Notes: a model not told the origin generated them from the letters alone. A stretch of 64,000 nucleotides of DNA from Verrucomicrobiota bacterium JB023 (GCA_030673895.1 JAUTCR010000004.1:1-64000), one strand, 5' to 3'. Shown: positions 18,627-27,630, numbered from the stretch's first letter. Numbers and translations: made by a program.

Positions 18627-19889
18627 GTGAGAGAAACCCTGCTGGCTAATCAAACCTTTGCCATGGCTGCCGAGCAATTCGAGCAGACCGCCGATTTTCT
18701 GGACCTCGAGCAGGAGGTCCGTGAGCGTTGCAAGTGGCCGAAGCGCCTCTTGACCTTTTCCCTCCCCATTCGCATGGACGATGGTCGAACCGAGGTCTTC
18801 TTCGGCTACCGTGTGCAGCATCATCTCTCCCGTGGTCCGGTGAAGGGAGGGATCCGCTATCACCCCGATGTCGAACTCGGTGAGGTGGCCGCACTGGCGA
18901 TGTGGATGAACTGGAAGTGCGCGCTGATGAAGCTTCCCTACGGAGGTGCCAAGGGCGGTATCGCGTGCAATCCCCGTGAGATGTCGCGCGGCGAGCAGGA
19001 GCGTCTCACCCGTCGTTTTGCCCAAGAGCTTTTGCCCTTCATTGGAGAAAATATTGACGTGCCTGCACCGGATATGGGGACCAATGCCCAGACGATGGCT
19101 TGGATTCTCGATGTCGCCTCCACGCAGGCCGGGTACTTGGTGCCCGGGGTGGTCACCGGGAAACCTGTTGAGCTACAGGGCTCGAAGGGGCGAACCCAGG
19201 CCACAGGCCACGGCGTTGCCTTTGCCGCAACTAGGGCGCTCAGTCGCCTTGGGATCAAAGCCAAGGACTCCAGTGCGGTCATCCAAGGTTTTGGTAATGT
19301 CGGCAGTCACGCGGCGGAGACTTTGATGTTCGATGGCGTGAGCGTGAAAGGCGTGTCTGATGTTGGGGGCGCGATCTGGAATGATGGGGGGCTTGATATC
19401 GTCAAGCTGCGGGCCTACGTGCGGGAAACCGGGTCTGTCGTTGGCTTTCCGGAATCCGAGGTCATCGACCCGCAAGAGCTCCTCTGTCAAGAGGTGGACA
19501 TTCTCGCTCCCTGTGCGATGGAGCGCGCCATTGGCAAGGAACTCGCGCCCAAGCTGCGCTGCAAGGTGCTGGCCGAGGGAGCCAATGGACCGACTACACC
19601 CGAGGCGGATGCCATTATCGAGGAGCGGGGCGATATCTTCCTCATCCCGGATGTGCTTTGCAATGCCGGCGGGGTGACCGTCAGTTACTTTGAATGGGTG
19701 CAGAACCTGCAACGCTTCTCCTGGACGGAGCGTGAGGTTCTGACGAAGCTGGAGACACTTCTCGCCTCCACCTTCGACCGCATGGTCAGCTTCGCCGAAG
19801 CGAGGAAGTGTGGTCATCGTCTGGCTGCTCTCGCTCTCGGCATCAAGGAGGTGGCCGACGTCAAGAAGACACGCGGCCTCTACCCCTAA
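18627..19889 (+). CDS. gdhA: Glutamate dehydrogenase (Glu/Leu/Phe/Val family)
   Basis: A 420-residue NAD(P)-dependent dehydrogenase interconverting glutamate and 2-oxoglutarate plus ammonia, linking nitrogen and central carbon metabolism. GPVKGGIRYHP and the catalytic-lysine motif LPYGGAKGGI lie in the N-terminal domain; VIQGFGNVGSHAAE is the dinucleotide fold; AEGANGPTTPEAD and CNAGGVTVSYFEWVQN are typical of the family. The start is GTG 18627; ATG 18663 would still give a complete enzyme. It is possibly followed by the small lipoprotein gene 47 bases downstream, with a hairpin between. Confidence 0.95.
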   Translation: MRETLLANQTFAMAAEQFEQTADFLDLEQEVRERCKWPKRLLTFSLPIRMDDGRTEVFFGYRVQHHLSRGPVKGGIRYHPDVELGEVAALAMWMNWKCALMKLPYGGAKGGIACNPREMSRGEQERLTRRFAQELLPFIGENIDVPAPDMGTNAQTMAWILDVASTQAGYLVPGVVTGKPVELQGSKGRTQATGHGVAFAATRALSRLGIKAKDSSAVIQGFGNVGSHAAETLMFDGVSVKGVSDVGGAIWNDGGLDIVKLRAYVRETGSVVGFPESEVIDPQELLCQEVDILAPCAMERAIGKELAPKLRCKVLAEGANGPTTPEADAIIEERGDIFLIPDVLCNAGGVTVSYFEWVQNLQRFSWTEREVLTKLETLLASTFDRMVSFAEARKCGHRLAALALGIKEVADVKKTRGLYP

Positions 19890-19909
19890 GCGGAAATCCA
19901 TCGAATAAA

Positions 19910-19969
19910 AAGAGCCGTCCCCGCGTCCATTGGGACGTGAATGCGAAATCAATTCAGGTGACGGCTCTT
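19910..19969 (+). promoter_or_regulatory. Alternative RNA hairpins spanning the start of the next gene
   Basis: AAGAGCCGTC (19910-19919) is an exact inverted match to GACGGCTCTT (19960-19969), with the GTG start at 19937 in the loop. A shorter competing hairpin pairs CGTCCC (19916-19921) with GGGACG (19932-19937), which would cover the only SD-like bases and the first base of the start codon. The two folds share bases and exclude each other. It could be a terminator for gdhA, a translational switch, or chance. Confidence 0.4.
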
Positions 19970-20254
19970 GCGCTCATTGCGGCCCTCATGGCCTCCTGCG
20001 CTCCGGCTCCAAATCAGGGCTACTACGCCAATGGCTATCCGGCGCGCCAGCAGGGAGCGAATCCCAATGACGTCGCGATGCTTGCTGCGGTGGGCATTGC
20101 CGGACTGGCAACCTACGGCTACTTCAAGGAGCGGGGAGACCGCAAGGACGCCCAGAAGAAGCTGGATCGCTATGAAGATCGGCGGCGTCACCGTTCCCGG
20201 GGCCACGATCATTATGATTCCTACCGGGTGAATGACCGCTACCGCCGGAGGTAA
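19937..20254 (+). CDS. Small hypothetical lipoprotein
   Basis: A 105-residue protein starting at GTG 19937 with a lipoprotein signal peptide (VNAKSIQVTALALIAALMASC). A Gln/Asn/Tyr-rich stretch follows, then one hydrophobic glycine-containing helix (VAMLAAVGIAGLATYGYF). The tail is very basic and rich in Arg, Asp, His and Tyr (KKLDRYEDRRRHRSRGHD). No family is recognised. The lipidated N-terminus plus a second membrane-like segment suggest an envelope protein. The start lies inside the alternative hairpins described for 19910-19969. Confidence 0.65.
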   Translation: MNAKSIQVTALALIAALMASCAPAPNQGYYANGYPARQQGANPNDVAMLAAVGIAGLATYGYFKERGDRKDAQKKLDRYEDRRRHRSRGHDHYDSYRVNDRYRRR

Positions 20255-20417
20255 TCTCCTTCGAAAGCTCTGCACCATTGCGAGTGTGTGGACTCGACCC
20301 GTCTCTTGCCGCAGAAAAGGGTTCCGCTGGTAGGAGGCGGGTTGATGTCACCCGGATGGCAAGGGCCCCGGAGAGCTGAAAATCCTCGCTCGTTCCGCCG
20401 GTAGAAGAAGGGATGTT

Positions 20418-21260
20418 ATGAAGTTTGCTCTCATTGCCTTTCTCGGCCTGGCATCCGGAGGATTGGCCGTGCCAGTTGCTCGCGGAACCTCGGAATCGCT
20501 CGGGGAATCAAGCCTCGCGACCAATCCGGAACTCGCTGGACTCATTGTGGCGGATCAGCTCATCCCTTTCGAAATTAAGAACGGCTTGGGTGAAGTGATG
20601 CTGACGGGACGCTACCAATCCCGGGTCATCCGTTCCGACCTCACCGGTCAGCTCATCTTCGTGGGGCAAATTCGGGACACCTCAAACCCTGATAGCCAGT
20701 TCGGCTGGGTGACCAATCTTGCGATGGAAGGCTTCGGCTTCGTGGACACTGATTGCCTCTCCCGGGTGGACGCCAGCGGGGATAAAATTGCCTCGAGAGT
20801 GACCCGGAATGCGGCGGGTGACCGCTTGAATTTCACGATCAGCACCGGATTTTTGGAGCCTCCCGAGGAGACCTACCCCTTTCTCGTAATCACGCAGGCG
20901 AGGGAATTCACTTCTGACGGGCAAGTCACGATCTATGCCTCGAACGATTTCGGTGGTCCTGGCTACTCCATCACTCTGAGTGGAGTCTATGCGCCGCAGA
21001 AGCCCCCTCTCTCGGTGAGATTGACGGACCGTCTTTTCTTTGAGACCAAATTTTATCGCACGATGGAGGTGAGGGGCGCCGCGCAAGGGGTCCGGCTTCG
21101 GGTTGAAACCAGCCCTGACCTTGCACCGGGCAGTTGGACGTCACAGTCCGGTTCAGCAGCCACCGCCTCGGGAGCAATGACCTTGGTTTATGGCGAGGAA
21201 GAGGAGGCCTTCGGGGGGAAACAATTCTTCCGCGTGGTCTGTGAATTGCCGCAGGAGTGA
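20418..21260 (+). CDS. Secreted hypothetical protein
   Basis: 280 residues with a signal peptide (MKFALIAFLGLASGGLA). The mature protein is beta-rich without recognisable catalytic motifs. The last about 70 residues (RLRVETSPDLAPGSWTSQSG to KQFFRVVCELPQE) match the short C-terminal beta domain common on secreted proteins of this phylum, related in pattern to the ends of the proteins at 5364-6890 and 46416-49427. Stand-alone gene, convergent with the metallo-hydrolase gene 4 bases downstream. Function unknown. Confidence 0.65.
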   Translation: MKFALIAFLGLASGGLAVPVARGTSESLGESSLATNPELAGLIVADQLIPFEIKNGLGEVMLTGRYQSRVIRSDLTGQLIFVGQIRDTSNPDSQFGWVTNLAMEGFGFVDTDCLSRVDASGDKIASRVTRNAAGDRLNFTISTGFLEPPEETYPFLVITQAREFTSDGQVTIYASNDFGGPGYSITLSGVYAPQKPPLSVRLTDRLFFETKFYRTMEVRGAAQGVRLRVETSPDLAPGSWTSQSGSAATASGAMTLVYGEEEEAFGGKQFFRVVCELPQE

Positions 21261-21264
21261 GAGC

Positions 21265-22173
21265 TTAGATCTCGACCCCCTCGCCTGGATCGAGGATCAG
21301 GATTTTATCGAGAATGCCGCAACGGTCGGCCTCTGCCAGAAGTCTTTCCTCGGGCTCATGATGCTCTTCATTGCCTAGCGGGAAGGTAGCGAAGTGCATG
21401 GGGATGAGTGTCTTGGCTCCGAGATCGAGAAAGGCCTGGACGGCTTCTTCCGGATTGAGGTGCACATCCCGTCCGCTGGGGGCCTCGTAGGCCCCGATGG
21501 GCATGAGCGCGATATCGATTTCGTAGCGTTTACCAATTTCCTTGAAGCCCTCGAAGTAGGCGCTGTCGCCGGCGTGATAGACGTTGCGGGTGGGAGTCTT
21601 GACGATGAAGCCTCCGTAATCTCGGTGGGTGTCCGAGACGAGTCGGGCCCCCCAGTGGTGGGAAGGCGTGTGGATGAGATCGACGCCATCGAAGACGTGC
21701 TCCTCCCAGATGGACATCTCATAGACCCGCTGGAAGCCAAGCTTCTTGACCAGATCGCCGCTGCCTTTCGGGACGGCGATGCCATGGCGGGAATTGACCG
21801 CCCGCAGAGAGGTGCGGTGCATGTGGTCAAAGTGGGCGTGACTGACGCAGACCAGATCGACGGTGGGGAGAGAGTCGAGGAGGAGTCCGGGCTGTCGCAG
21901 GCGCTTGACCGGGCCATGCCATGTGGCCCAGTTGGGGTCAAAGAGGACGGAATGGCTCTCGAACTGCACGAGGAAGGAAGCGTGGCCAATCCACGTGACG
22001 CGGACCTTGTCCTCACCCGGTGGCTCGGGATTGGCGTGAAGGGATTCGCCTTCCGGTCGGCGGAACATCTGGGGGATGATGCGGTGTCTCCAAAAGCGAT
22101 AGGAGCGCTCGCCCCATCCCTTTTTTGGGAAGAGTCCTGAGTAGTTTCCGCTAACCTTGCCGTTTCTCGACAT
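21265..22173 (-). CDS. Metallo-beta-lactamase-fold hydrolase, NAPE-PLD/UlaG-like
   Basis: A 302-residue metal-dependent hydrolase. Zinc ligands are visible in SHAHFDHMH (His112, His114, Asp116, His117), with further ligands in TPSHHWGAR, YHAGDSAYFEGF and PMHFATFPLGNEEH. The order and the WIGHASFLVQFESHSVLFDP lead-in match the subgroup with N-acylphosphatidylethanolamine phospholipase D and RomA-like proteins. The substrate is unknown; a phospholipid or phosphodiester is possible. The start is ATG 22173 (MSRNGK); the longest frame adds six residues. Confidence 0.88.
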   Translation of the reverse strand: MSRNGKVSGNYSGLFPKKGWGERSYRFWRHRIIPQMFRRPEGESLHANPEPPGEDKVRVTWIGHASFLVQFESHSVLFDPNWATWHGPVKRLRQPGLLLDSLPTVDLVCVSHAHFDHMHRTSLRAVNSRHGIAVPKGSGDLVKKLGFQRVYEMSIWEEHVFDGVDLIHTPSHHWGARLVSDTHRDYGGFIVKTPTRNVYHAGDSAYFEGFKEIGKRYEIDIALMPIGAYEAPSGRDVHLNPEEAVQAFLDLGAKTLIPMHFATFPLGNEEHHEPEERLLAEADRCGILDKILILDPGEGVEI

Positions 22174-22299
22174 GGGCACACCATGTAGCAAGAACGGAAG
22201 CTCCGCGAAGACGGAAGTTGTCTTTTTTCGGAAGAAGAGAGCGTCTTGCTTTCACCAATGTCGCTTGTGAGACCATCCCGGGGGAGTAAGTTGTCTGGA

Positions 22300-22626
22300 A
22301 TGATAGAGATTTACCGCAACGCCAATCTCGCCAGGGTGGGCCTGTTGGCAGAGAGGCTTAAGGCCGAGGGAATCGCGGTCTTTCTCCGCAATGATCATCT
22401 GAGCGTATCCGAGGCGCAAATTCCGTCCTTTTATCCCGCCATTTGCGTGATGAACGAGGCTGATGCGAGCACGGCGCGCAAGTTTTTGCAGGTCTTTCTG
22501 GAGGAGGAAAAGCGCCCGCTCGGTCCGGACTGGCAATGCTCGGCCTGCGGGGAGAGTGTCCCCGACTCCATGGCGGTCTGCTGGTCTTGCCAAGCGGTCC
22601 GTCCGACTTCCGCAGAAGAAGGGTAG
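22300..22626 (+). CDS. DUF2007-like small protein with C-terminal zinc ribbon
   Basis: 108 residues. The first 65 match the DUF2007 ferredoxin-like fold (MIEIYRNANLARVGLLAERL, YPAICVMNEADASTARKFL), often labelled a putative signal-transducing protein with no proven function. A zinc ribbon follows: CSACGESVPDSMAVCWSCQ, two CxxC pairs 15 residues apart. The start at ATG 22300 fits the domain. It converges on pyrF 12 bases away. Confidence 0.75.
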   Translation: MIEIYRNANLARVGLLAERLKAEGIAVFLRNDHLSVSEAQIPSFYPAICVMNEADASTARKFLQVFLEEEKRPLGPDWQCSACGESVPDSMAVCWSCQAVRPTSAEEG

Positions 22627-22638
22627 CCGATGCGAGCT

Positions 22639-23418
22639 TCAGGCACCCAGGGCGGAGGCGATGTCGGTGCGGAAACGGGCCGCAAGTTCTCCCGGCGACT
22701 GGCCATCCGCCGGATACATGATGCCACGGGAGACATTGATGAGTGGAGGGGCCTGTCTCTTCGACCCGGCCAAGTCGCTCAAATCACCACCTTGTGCGCC
22801 GAGACCGGGGATGAGGAGGGGCACGTCGGGGATGCGGGTCAGTGCGCCTCCGGCATTGGTCAGGCCGAGGACAAGACCGACGGATGAGGCTCGGTTCTGG
22901 CTGGCCGCGCGGGCAGCAAAGGCGGCCACTTTTTCGTAGAGAGTTTCCCCATCGACCTCGAGGCGTTGAAAGTCGGCGCTGCCCGAATTTGAAGTCAAAG
23001 CCAGCAAGTAGAGGCCCTTGCCGCCCGGGTAATCGAGGAAGGGCTCCAGGGAATCATAGCCCATGAAGGGATTGAGCGTGACCGCGTCCGCGCGGAGATG
23101 CTCGAAGGCGGCAATGGCGTACCGGCGTTGGGTCTCCCCGATATCGGAGCGCTTGGCATCCAGCACGATTGGGATTTCTGCCGGGATGCGGGCGACAGTT
23201 CGTTCGAGGAGGGCGACTCCTTCGCTCCCCAAGGCTTCGAAGTAAGCACAGTTGGGCTTGAAGGCGGCGGCGTGGGGGGCGGTGTCCTCAATCAGCCGAG
23301 CGAGAAAGTCCTCCACTTCGGAGATGCGGTTGTGGTGATTCTCCGGGCGTGGATCGAGACCCACGCAAAGATTTCCAACGGCGGCGGTTCGGGCGGTGAG
23401 CTTTTCGAGGTAGGTCAT
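22639..23418 (-). CDS. pyrF: Orotidine 5'-phosphate decarboxylase (type 2)
   Basis: Converts OMP to UMP in pyrimidine synthesis. The 259-residue protein belongs to the longer subgroup that begins with a short extension before the barrel (LCVGLDPRPE). The catalytic cluster is LDAKRSDIGET (Asp87, Lys89, Asp92), and LNPFMGYDSLEPF and INVSRGIMY complete the phosphate site. Stand-alone gene, facing the DUF2007-like gene. Confidence 0.95.
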   Translation of the reverse strand: MTYLEKLTARTAAVGNLCVGLDPRPENHHNRISEVEDFLARLIEDTAPHAAAFKPNCAYFEALGSEGVALLERTVARIPAEIPIVLDAKRSDIGETQRRYAIAAFEHLRADAVTLNPFMGYDSLEPFLDYPGGKGLYLLALTSNSGSADFQRLEVDGETLYEKVAAFAARAASQNRASSVGLVLGLTNAGGALTRIPDVPLLIPGLGAQGGDLSDLAGSKRQAPPLINVSRGIMYPADGQSPGELAARFRTDIASALGA

Positions 23419-23482
23419 CCTGTGGGACGATTTTTAACCTTCCCCGTCGGGTTGGCCACGGAGAATTTCAGCCAAATGACAC

Positions 23483-23950
23483 TCAGGGAAGGGACAGCTT
23501 GGATTCCCCGAAGACGTGACGGGGGCGGGACCGCAACGAGTGCCAGAAGAGAAAGCCAGCCAAGAGCAATAGGCCACCGTTCAGCGCGATGTGCAGGGGA
23601 TAGTTGGTCGGATTGTCCGACTTACCGAAGCAGCCGCAGCTGATATCCAGGCCCCGGACCCAGGCTGAGGCGATTGCGGCAATGAAGACAAGAAGGGAGC
23701 CCATCACGACGAGAAGGGAGCCGCGCATGCCCTTCGAGCCGATGGCGAGAAGGAGTCCGGCGATGGTCTCGAGCCATGGGACAAAGTAGGCCACCCAAGC
23801 ATCAAGAGGAGGAGTGAGGAAAGGCAATTGATAGTTGGCGACATCTTCCGTGAAGCCGTCAAGATCCCGGAGTTTGAGGATCCCGACTCCAGCGAAGAAA
23901 AGTCCGAGAGCAATGCGGAGAATGATGAGCAGGAGAGAGCCTTTGGACAT
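23483..23950 (-). CDS. DoxX/MauE-like four-helix membrane protein
   Basis: 155 residues with four predicted transmembrane helices (LLLIILRIALGLFFAGVGILK; WLETIAGLLLAIG; SLLVVMGSLLVFIAAIA; ALNGGLLLLAGFLFW). Between helices three and four lies DISCGCFG, the paired-cysteine motif of the MauE/DoxX-like group. MauE is needed for methylamine dehydrogenase maturation, and relatives handle thiol-disulfide chemistry at the membrane. No partner genes are nearby, so the exact role is open. The start is ATG 23950; the longer frame adds 30 residues reaching towards the signal recognition particle RNA promoter. Confidence 0.8.
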   Translation of the reverse strand: MSKGSLLLIILRIALGLFFAGVGILKLRDLDGFTEDVANYQLPFLTPPLDAWVAYFVPWLETIAGLLLAIGSKGMRGSLLVVMGSLLVFIAAIASAWVRGLDISCGCFGKSDNPTNYPLHIALNGGLLLLAGFLFWHSLRSRPRHVFGESKLSLP

Positions 23951-24059
23951 CTGGCCTAGCTGTAACAAATGACCTGCGGGAGCGCAAACGGAGGAGAAAG
24001 ATGGACTAAAAAAGTAAAAAACCTCTTTCGCCCCAGCCATTTTGCGATTAATCCTGCCC

Positions 24060-24154
24060 CTCGCCAGGGGCCGTGGAGCGTGGGCTGGTGAAACCGGTCA
24101 GGACGGAAACGTAGCAGCCGTAGCTTGTCCCCCGTTGCCGCGGTTCCCTGGTCC
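24060..24154 (+). ncRNA. ffs: Signal recognition particle RNA, bacterial small (4.5S) type
   Basis: The Ffh-binding domain is read directly: GGTCAGGACGGAAACGTAGC followed by AGCC at 24097-24119, with the GGAA tetraloop and the AGCAGCC side of the conserved internal loop. The flanks close a long hairpin: CCAGGG (24064-24069) pairs with CCCTGG (24146-24151), and CCGTGG (24071-24076) with CCGCGG (24138-24143) using one G-U pair. The ends are estimates to within a few bases. A -10-like GATTAAT lies at 24046-24052, and a T/C-rich stretch follows the 3' end. It guides membrane proteins to the translocon with Ffh and FtsY. Confidence 0.88.
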
Positions 24155-24173
24155 TTCTCTTCTTCACCACGCG

Positions 24174-24542
24174 ATGCTGCAAATCGTCTTCAACGAAATT
24201 TCCGCCGCCGAGATTTCCGAGCTTGATACTCTTTCCCAGTTGAAGGTTTTCGATGAGTTTCAAGTCACTCACGACGATCTGGAAAACCTGGATGGCGACC
24301 GCTTCAATAAGATGACTCATGAAGGGAAGACCCTTTACCGTTTCCGGTCGGAGGACTGGCGGTTCTATTTCGAGGTCGACCGCGATACCGTTATCGTCCA
24401 CCGCGTCTTGCACAAGGGCAGCTTCAAGGACTTTCTCTTCCGCTCCAATCTTGCTGATGAGGATAAGGAGTTGGAGGGCAACAAGCACTTCTGGAAGCTC
24501 ATCGACGAGGGACGGAACGCGAAGCGTAATCAATCCGCCTAG
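24174..24542 (+). CDS. RelE/ParE-like protein without visible antitoxin
   Basis: A 122-residue protein. TLYRFRSEDWRFYFEVDRDTVIVHRVLHKG has the strand order and Arg-rich pattern of the RelE/ParE toxin fold, preceded by a longer helical N-terminal part. Such proteins are often annotated as cytotoxic translational repressors. No antitoxin gene is next to it: upstream is the SRP RNA and downstream a convergent gene overlaps its stop by 4 bp. A housekeeping role in this phylum is therefore as likely as a toxin role. The start at ATG 24174, 20 bases after the SRP RNA, suggests possible co-transcription. Confidence 0.68.
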   Translation: MLQIVFNEISAAEISELDTLSQLKVFDEFQVTHDDLENLDGDRFNKMTHEGKTLYRFRSEDWRFYFEVDRDTVIVHRVLHKGSFKDFLFRSNLADEDKELEGNKHFWKLIDEGRNAKRNQSA

Positions 24543-27500
24543 AGTTCGCTGAGATAGGCCACCAAATCGGCCAGATCTTGCGGGGCAATCACCCCGGCGA
24601 AGGAGGGCATGGCGGGCTCATACCCCTCGGTGATGACCTCATTGGGCTTGAGAATGGAGGCCAGGAGGTAATCTTCTCCCTTTTGTCCGACGCCGTTCAA
24701 TGGCGGGCCGGTCAGCCTTTCCCCCTGTAGAGAGTGGCAGCCGATGCAGCCGGTACTGATAAAGACTTCTCGACCCTTGCGGGCATCACCGGGCTGCAGC
24801 GAGGGGGCCTCTTCCTCATTCTGCTTCAGACTGGCAAGATCCGCGCTGCTGGCGGGCGCCAGGTGACTGGTCGGCGCGAAGAGGTGGAGAGCAACGGTCT
24901 CATTGGTCTCGGCATCGTGATAGGTGAGCTGGAGGTCGAGGATGTCGGACCGGTGCAGGGAGTCGAAGGCCAGCTCAAGCGATTGCCGGTCGGAGGAAAG
25001 GGTGAAAGAGGAAGGCTGCAGTTGATGCTCGCCCGGCTCGCCGTCCCAACGGAAATGGCCTGAACCATAGCTGGAGGTGCGTTCGATATTGAAGAGCCGA
25101 AGCGCGGGTTCCGCAGGGAGGAGGGTCTCCTCGGGGCTCAAGGGCCTGGTGAAGGTCAAGGTGATGGCCTTGGGGGTGATTGCCAAGGTGGAAGGTGCCG
25201 GCAATCGGTTTGCTTGCTCAATGGAAGCCAGGCCCATGAGCTCGGGGGTCGTCGGCTTGTAGCCGGAAATCCCGAGCCCGGTGACGTAGAGCCGCCCGCT
25301 CTGCGGATGCACGGCCCCATTGAGAGCTGGGAAGTCAAGCTGCAGGGGGAGTTGCCAAGCGAAGGCGGGTGCTTGGTCCGGGGTTTCGAGGGCGAAGAGT
25401 CGCCCGTTCCAAGAGAAATGAATGAAGCGCTCGGCGAGGTCCGGGAAGGCATCTTCTCCCAAGACCTCGAACCCTGCGGCGGAGCGATTGGCTTGATAGG
25501 GGAACCAGACCAGAGGCGTGGCAGGTGTCTCGCGGGCGCGGAAGTTCGTCTGCTCGAATCCGAGATAGGGACTTCCGGAGATGAGATGGATGGGGGTGCT
25601 GGGGATGAAGTGGCCCTGCTGGTCCGAGGCGTAGACCGCCCCCGCGCCGTCGAGGCCGACGTAGGGAAGCCGCAAGCCATCAGCGAGGACCTCGGCGGTG
25701 TCCGCTTGGGGGTCGATACGCAGGATGGTGCCCCGGTGGCGCGACATCTCGGAGTTGTGACCACTTTTCAGATTATTAAGCCCTCCCTTGGCTACGTAGA
25801 AGGCCCCGTCCTCGCCGCGCTCGAACGACATCGCGTAGTCTCTTGTCATCAAGGTTTGTAGGAAGAGATCGCTGGTATTCCAGAAGCTGTCGTAGTGCCC
25901 GTCACCGTTGTCATCACGGAGTTCAGTGATCTGGTCCCGCCCAAGTGTGTAAACGCGGTCCTCCGCATCGACCTCAATGTTCGTGGTCTCAAAGAGGCCG
26001 GTGGCGACGCGAGTCCATGAGGATTCGGCGTTCTCAATACCCTCAATCCGCCAGACATCGCCATCGAGAGTGATTAGCAAAGCCGTGCCGTCGGAGAGGA
26101 ATTCCAGGTCAACCGGGCGGATGGTGCGTTGGTCAGCGTTTTCCTGCGGTAGGGTGAGGTTGCGGACGGCGAAGGGGCCCTGCTGCCGGGCGGATGAATT
26201 CTCGACGGTGTAGGTCCGTGGGAAAACGGGCTCGGCGGGAGCGCTGTCGGGGAAGTCGACTTGGGAAGGAGCCGAGGCCGCGCCGATGGTGATCAGGCGC
26301 TCCTCGGAGGAAGGTTGCAGATAAAGGATGCGGCCTTGGCGGGAATTCTGCCAGCGGGCGCCGGGGCCACGGAGAGTTTCAGCGCCTTCGTGCACGTGCA
26401 GGACCAGAGGCTTCGTTGCTGGTCCGACTCTGATTTGTCGCAGGAGGCCTCCCTCGTCGTCGAGGCGGAGGACTTCGTTGATTGCGGTGCCTTCCACCTC
26501 ATAGTGCAGCACTGGCGTTCTCCCCGAGAGGGTGATGCCGCGCCATTGGCCGTAGCTCCGGGGGAGGGGGCCGACCGCGCTTTCGCCGTCAGTGAGATGA
26601 TTCTCGCGAGGATCCGCGGGGAGCGTCCGACCGGCGGCGATGCCCGGCTGGAGTGGCGACTCGTGGAGGACGGTGCCGCGAAGATAGGGCGGGCGGGACG
26701 CCTTGGCCTTCGCTGCCGGATAGGAGACCGAGGCCATGCTATCGTAGGTCAGCGGGGCTTCTCCCGGCGGAGCTATCCAGACGACTGACCAGCGGAGGAG
26801 ATCGGGGTCGAAGCAGGCCCATTGTCCTTGCCCAAGGGGGATGAGGACGCCCCGGCGGGTGACGTTGTCACTGCCCTCAATGACCAGTGCGCTGCGGAGG
26901 AAGGGGGTTTCATTCTCTAGGAAGGCGCCTGCCGGCAGGGGGGCTCCGGGCTGCTTCACCTCCGCGGTGGAGGCATGGATTTCGAACCAGTCGAGCCGGA
27001 TGCAGTCCTTGCTGCCCTTGGGCTGCGAGGGAGCCGCGAATCCGATGGCGGTGACTTTCTGAAAGTTTGGCTGAGCCTTTGGGCCCAGCGTGACGGATTT
27101 CGAAGAGAGGCGATGCCAAGAACCATCGCCGAGAAGGAGGGTTTGCTCATTCCACTCCTCGCCTTGCGCGGCGGGGGTCTTTTGCGCGAACCACTTGCCC
27201 CCGGACTGCACGGCGAGGTGCAGGGTCGAGCGCCCGAAGTTCTTGCTTTGGAGGACGACCTTGGCCTCAGGGTCGCTTAGGTCGAGAGCGTGTTGGAAGG
27301 GGAAGGCGAGCAGCACCGGGCCTTCGCAGAGACCATTCCATAGGTAATGAGGATCGTTCGGGACCTCGGGGTGGAAGGAGAGCTTCACGTTGGCGGCTCC
27401 GGGCCCGAGGCGCTCGAGGGAGAGAAAGGAGGAAGTGAGATCGTCGCTCGTTGCCGGGATGTGGGCCGGCACTTCGCGGAAGTCCTCGCGGACGACCGGT

Positions 27501-27544
27501 TCGCCCGCAGCGGCAAGGGAGAGGAGGAGGAAGAGCAGTCTCAT
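24539..27544 (-). CDS. Large secreted PVC-type protein: beta-propeller plus cytochrome c domain
   Basis: 1001 residues. A signal peptide (MRLLFLLLSLAAAG) is followed by a beta-sandwich-like region (about 20-190), a middle domain (about 200-450) of the kind called DUF6797 in PVC bacteria, and a propeller (about 460-770) resembling sugar or sorbosone dehydrogenases (VDLEFLSDGTALLITLDGDVWRI). A beta domain follows (about 790-895). The C-terminal domain binds one c-type heme: CIGCH at 933-937, with Met979 in EPAMPSF as likely axial ligand. A periplasmic electron-transferring oxidoreductase, perhaps acting on carbohydrate, is the best inference. The stop overlaps that of the RelE-like gene by 4 bp. 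Confidence 0.82.
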   Translation of the reverse strand: MRLLFLLLSLAAAGEPVVREDFREVPAHIPATSDDLTSSFLSLERLGPGAANVKLSFHPEVPNDPHYLWNGLCEGPVLLAFPFQHALDLSDPEAKVVLQSKNFGRSTLHLAVQSGGKWFAQKTPAAQGEEWNEQTLLLGDGSWHRLSSKSVTLGPKAQPNFQKVTAIGFAAPSQPKGSKDCIRLDWFEIHASTAEVKQPGAPLPAGAFLENETPFLRSALVIEGSDNVTRRGVLIPLGQGQWACFDPDLLRWSVVWIAPPGEAPLTYDSMASVSYPAAKAKASRPPYLRGTVLHESPLQPGIAAGRTLPADPRENHLTDGESAVGPLPRSYGQWRGITLSGRTPVLHYEVEGTAINEVLRLDDEGGLLRQIRVGPATKPLVLHVHEGAETLRGPGARWQNSRQGRILYLQPSSEERLITIGAASAPSQVDFPDSAPAEPVFPRTYTVENSSARQQGPFAVRNLTLPQENADQRTIRPVDLEFLSDGTALLITLDGDVWRIEGIENAESSWTRVATGLFETTNIEVDAEDRVYTLGRDQITELRDDNGDGHYDSFWNTSDLFLQTLMTRDYAMSFERGEDGAFYVAKGGLNNLKSGHNSEMSRHRGTILRIDPQADTAEVLADGLRLPYVGLDGAGAVYASDQQGHFIPSTPIHLISGSPYLGFEQTNFRARETPATPLVWFPYQANRSAAGFEVLGEDAFPDLAERFIHFSWNGRLFALETPDQAPAFAWQLPLQLDFPALNGAVHPQSGRLYVTGLGISGYKPTTPELMGLASIEQANRLPAPSTLAITPKAITLTFTRPLSPEETLLPAEPALRLFNIERTSSYGSGHFRWDGEPGEHQLQPSSFTLSSDRQSLELAFDSLHRSDILDLQLTYHDAETNETVALHLFAPTSHLAPASSADLASLKQNEEEAPSLQPGDARKGREVFISTGCIGCHSLQGERLTGPPLNGVGQKGEDYLLASILKPNEVITEGYEPAMPSFAGVIAPQDLADLVAYLSEL

Positions 27545-27630
27545 CGTGATATTAACTCGCCGTCATGGCGATATGTTTCACGATGTCGATCTCGCGGCCA
27601 TCGCGCAACTGATGAACGTGCGGGCTCTGC

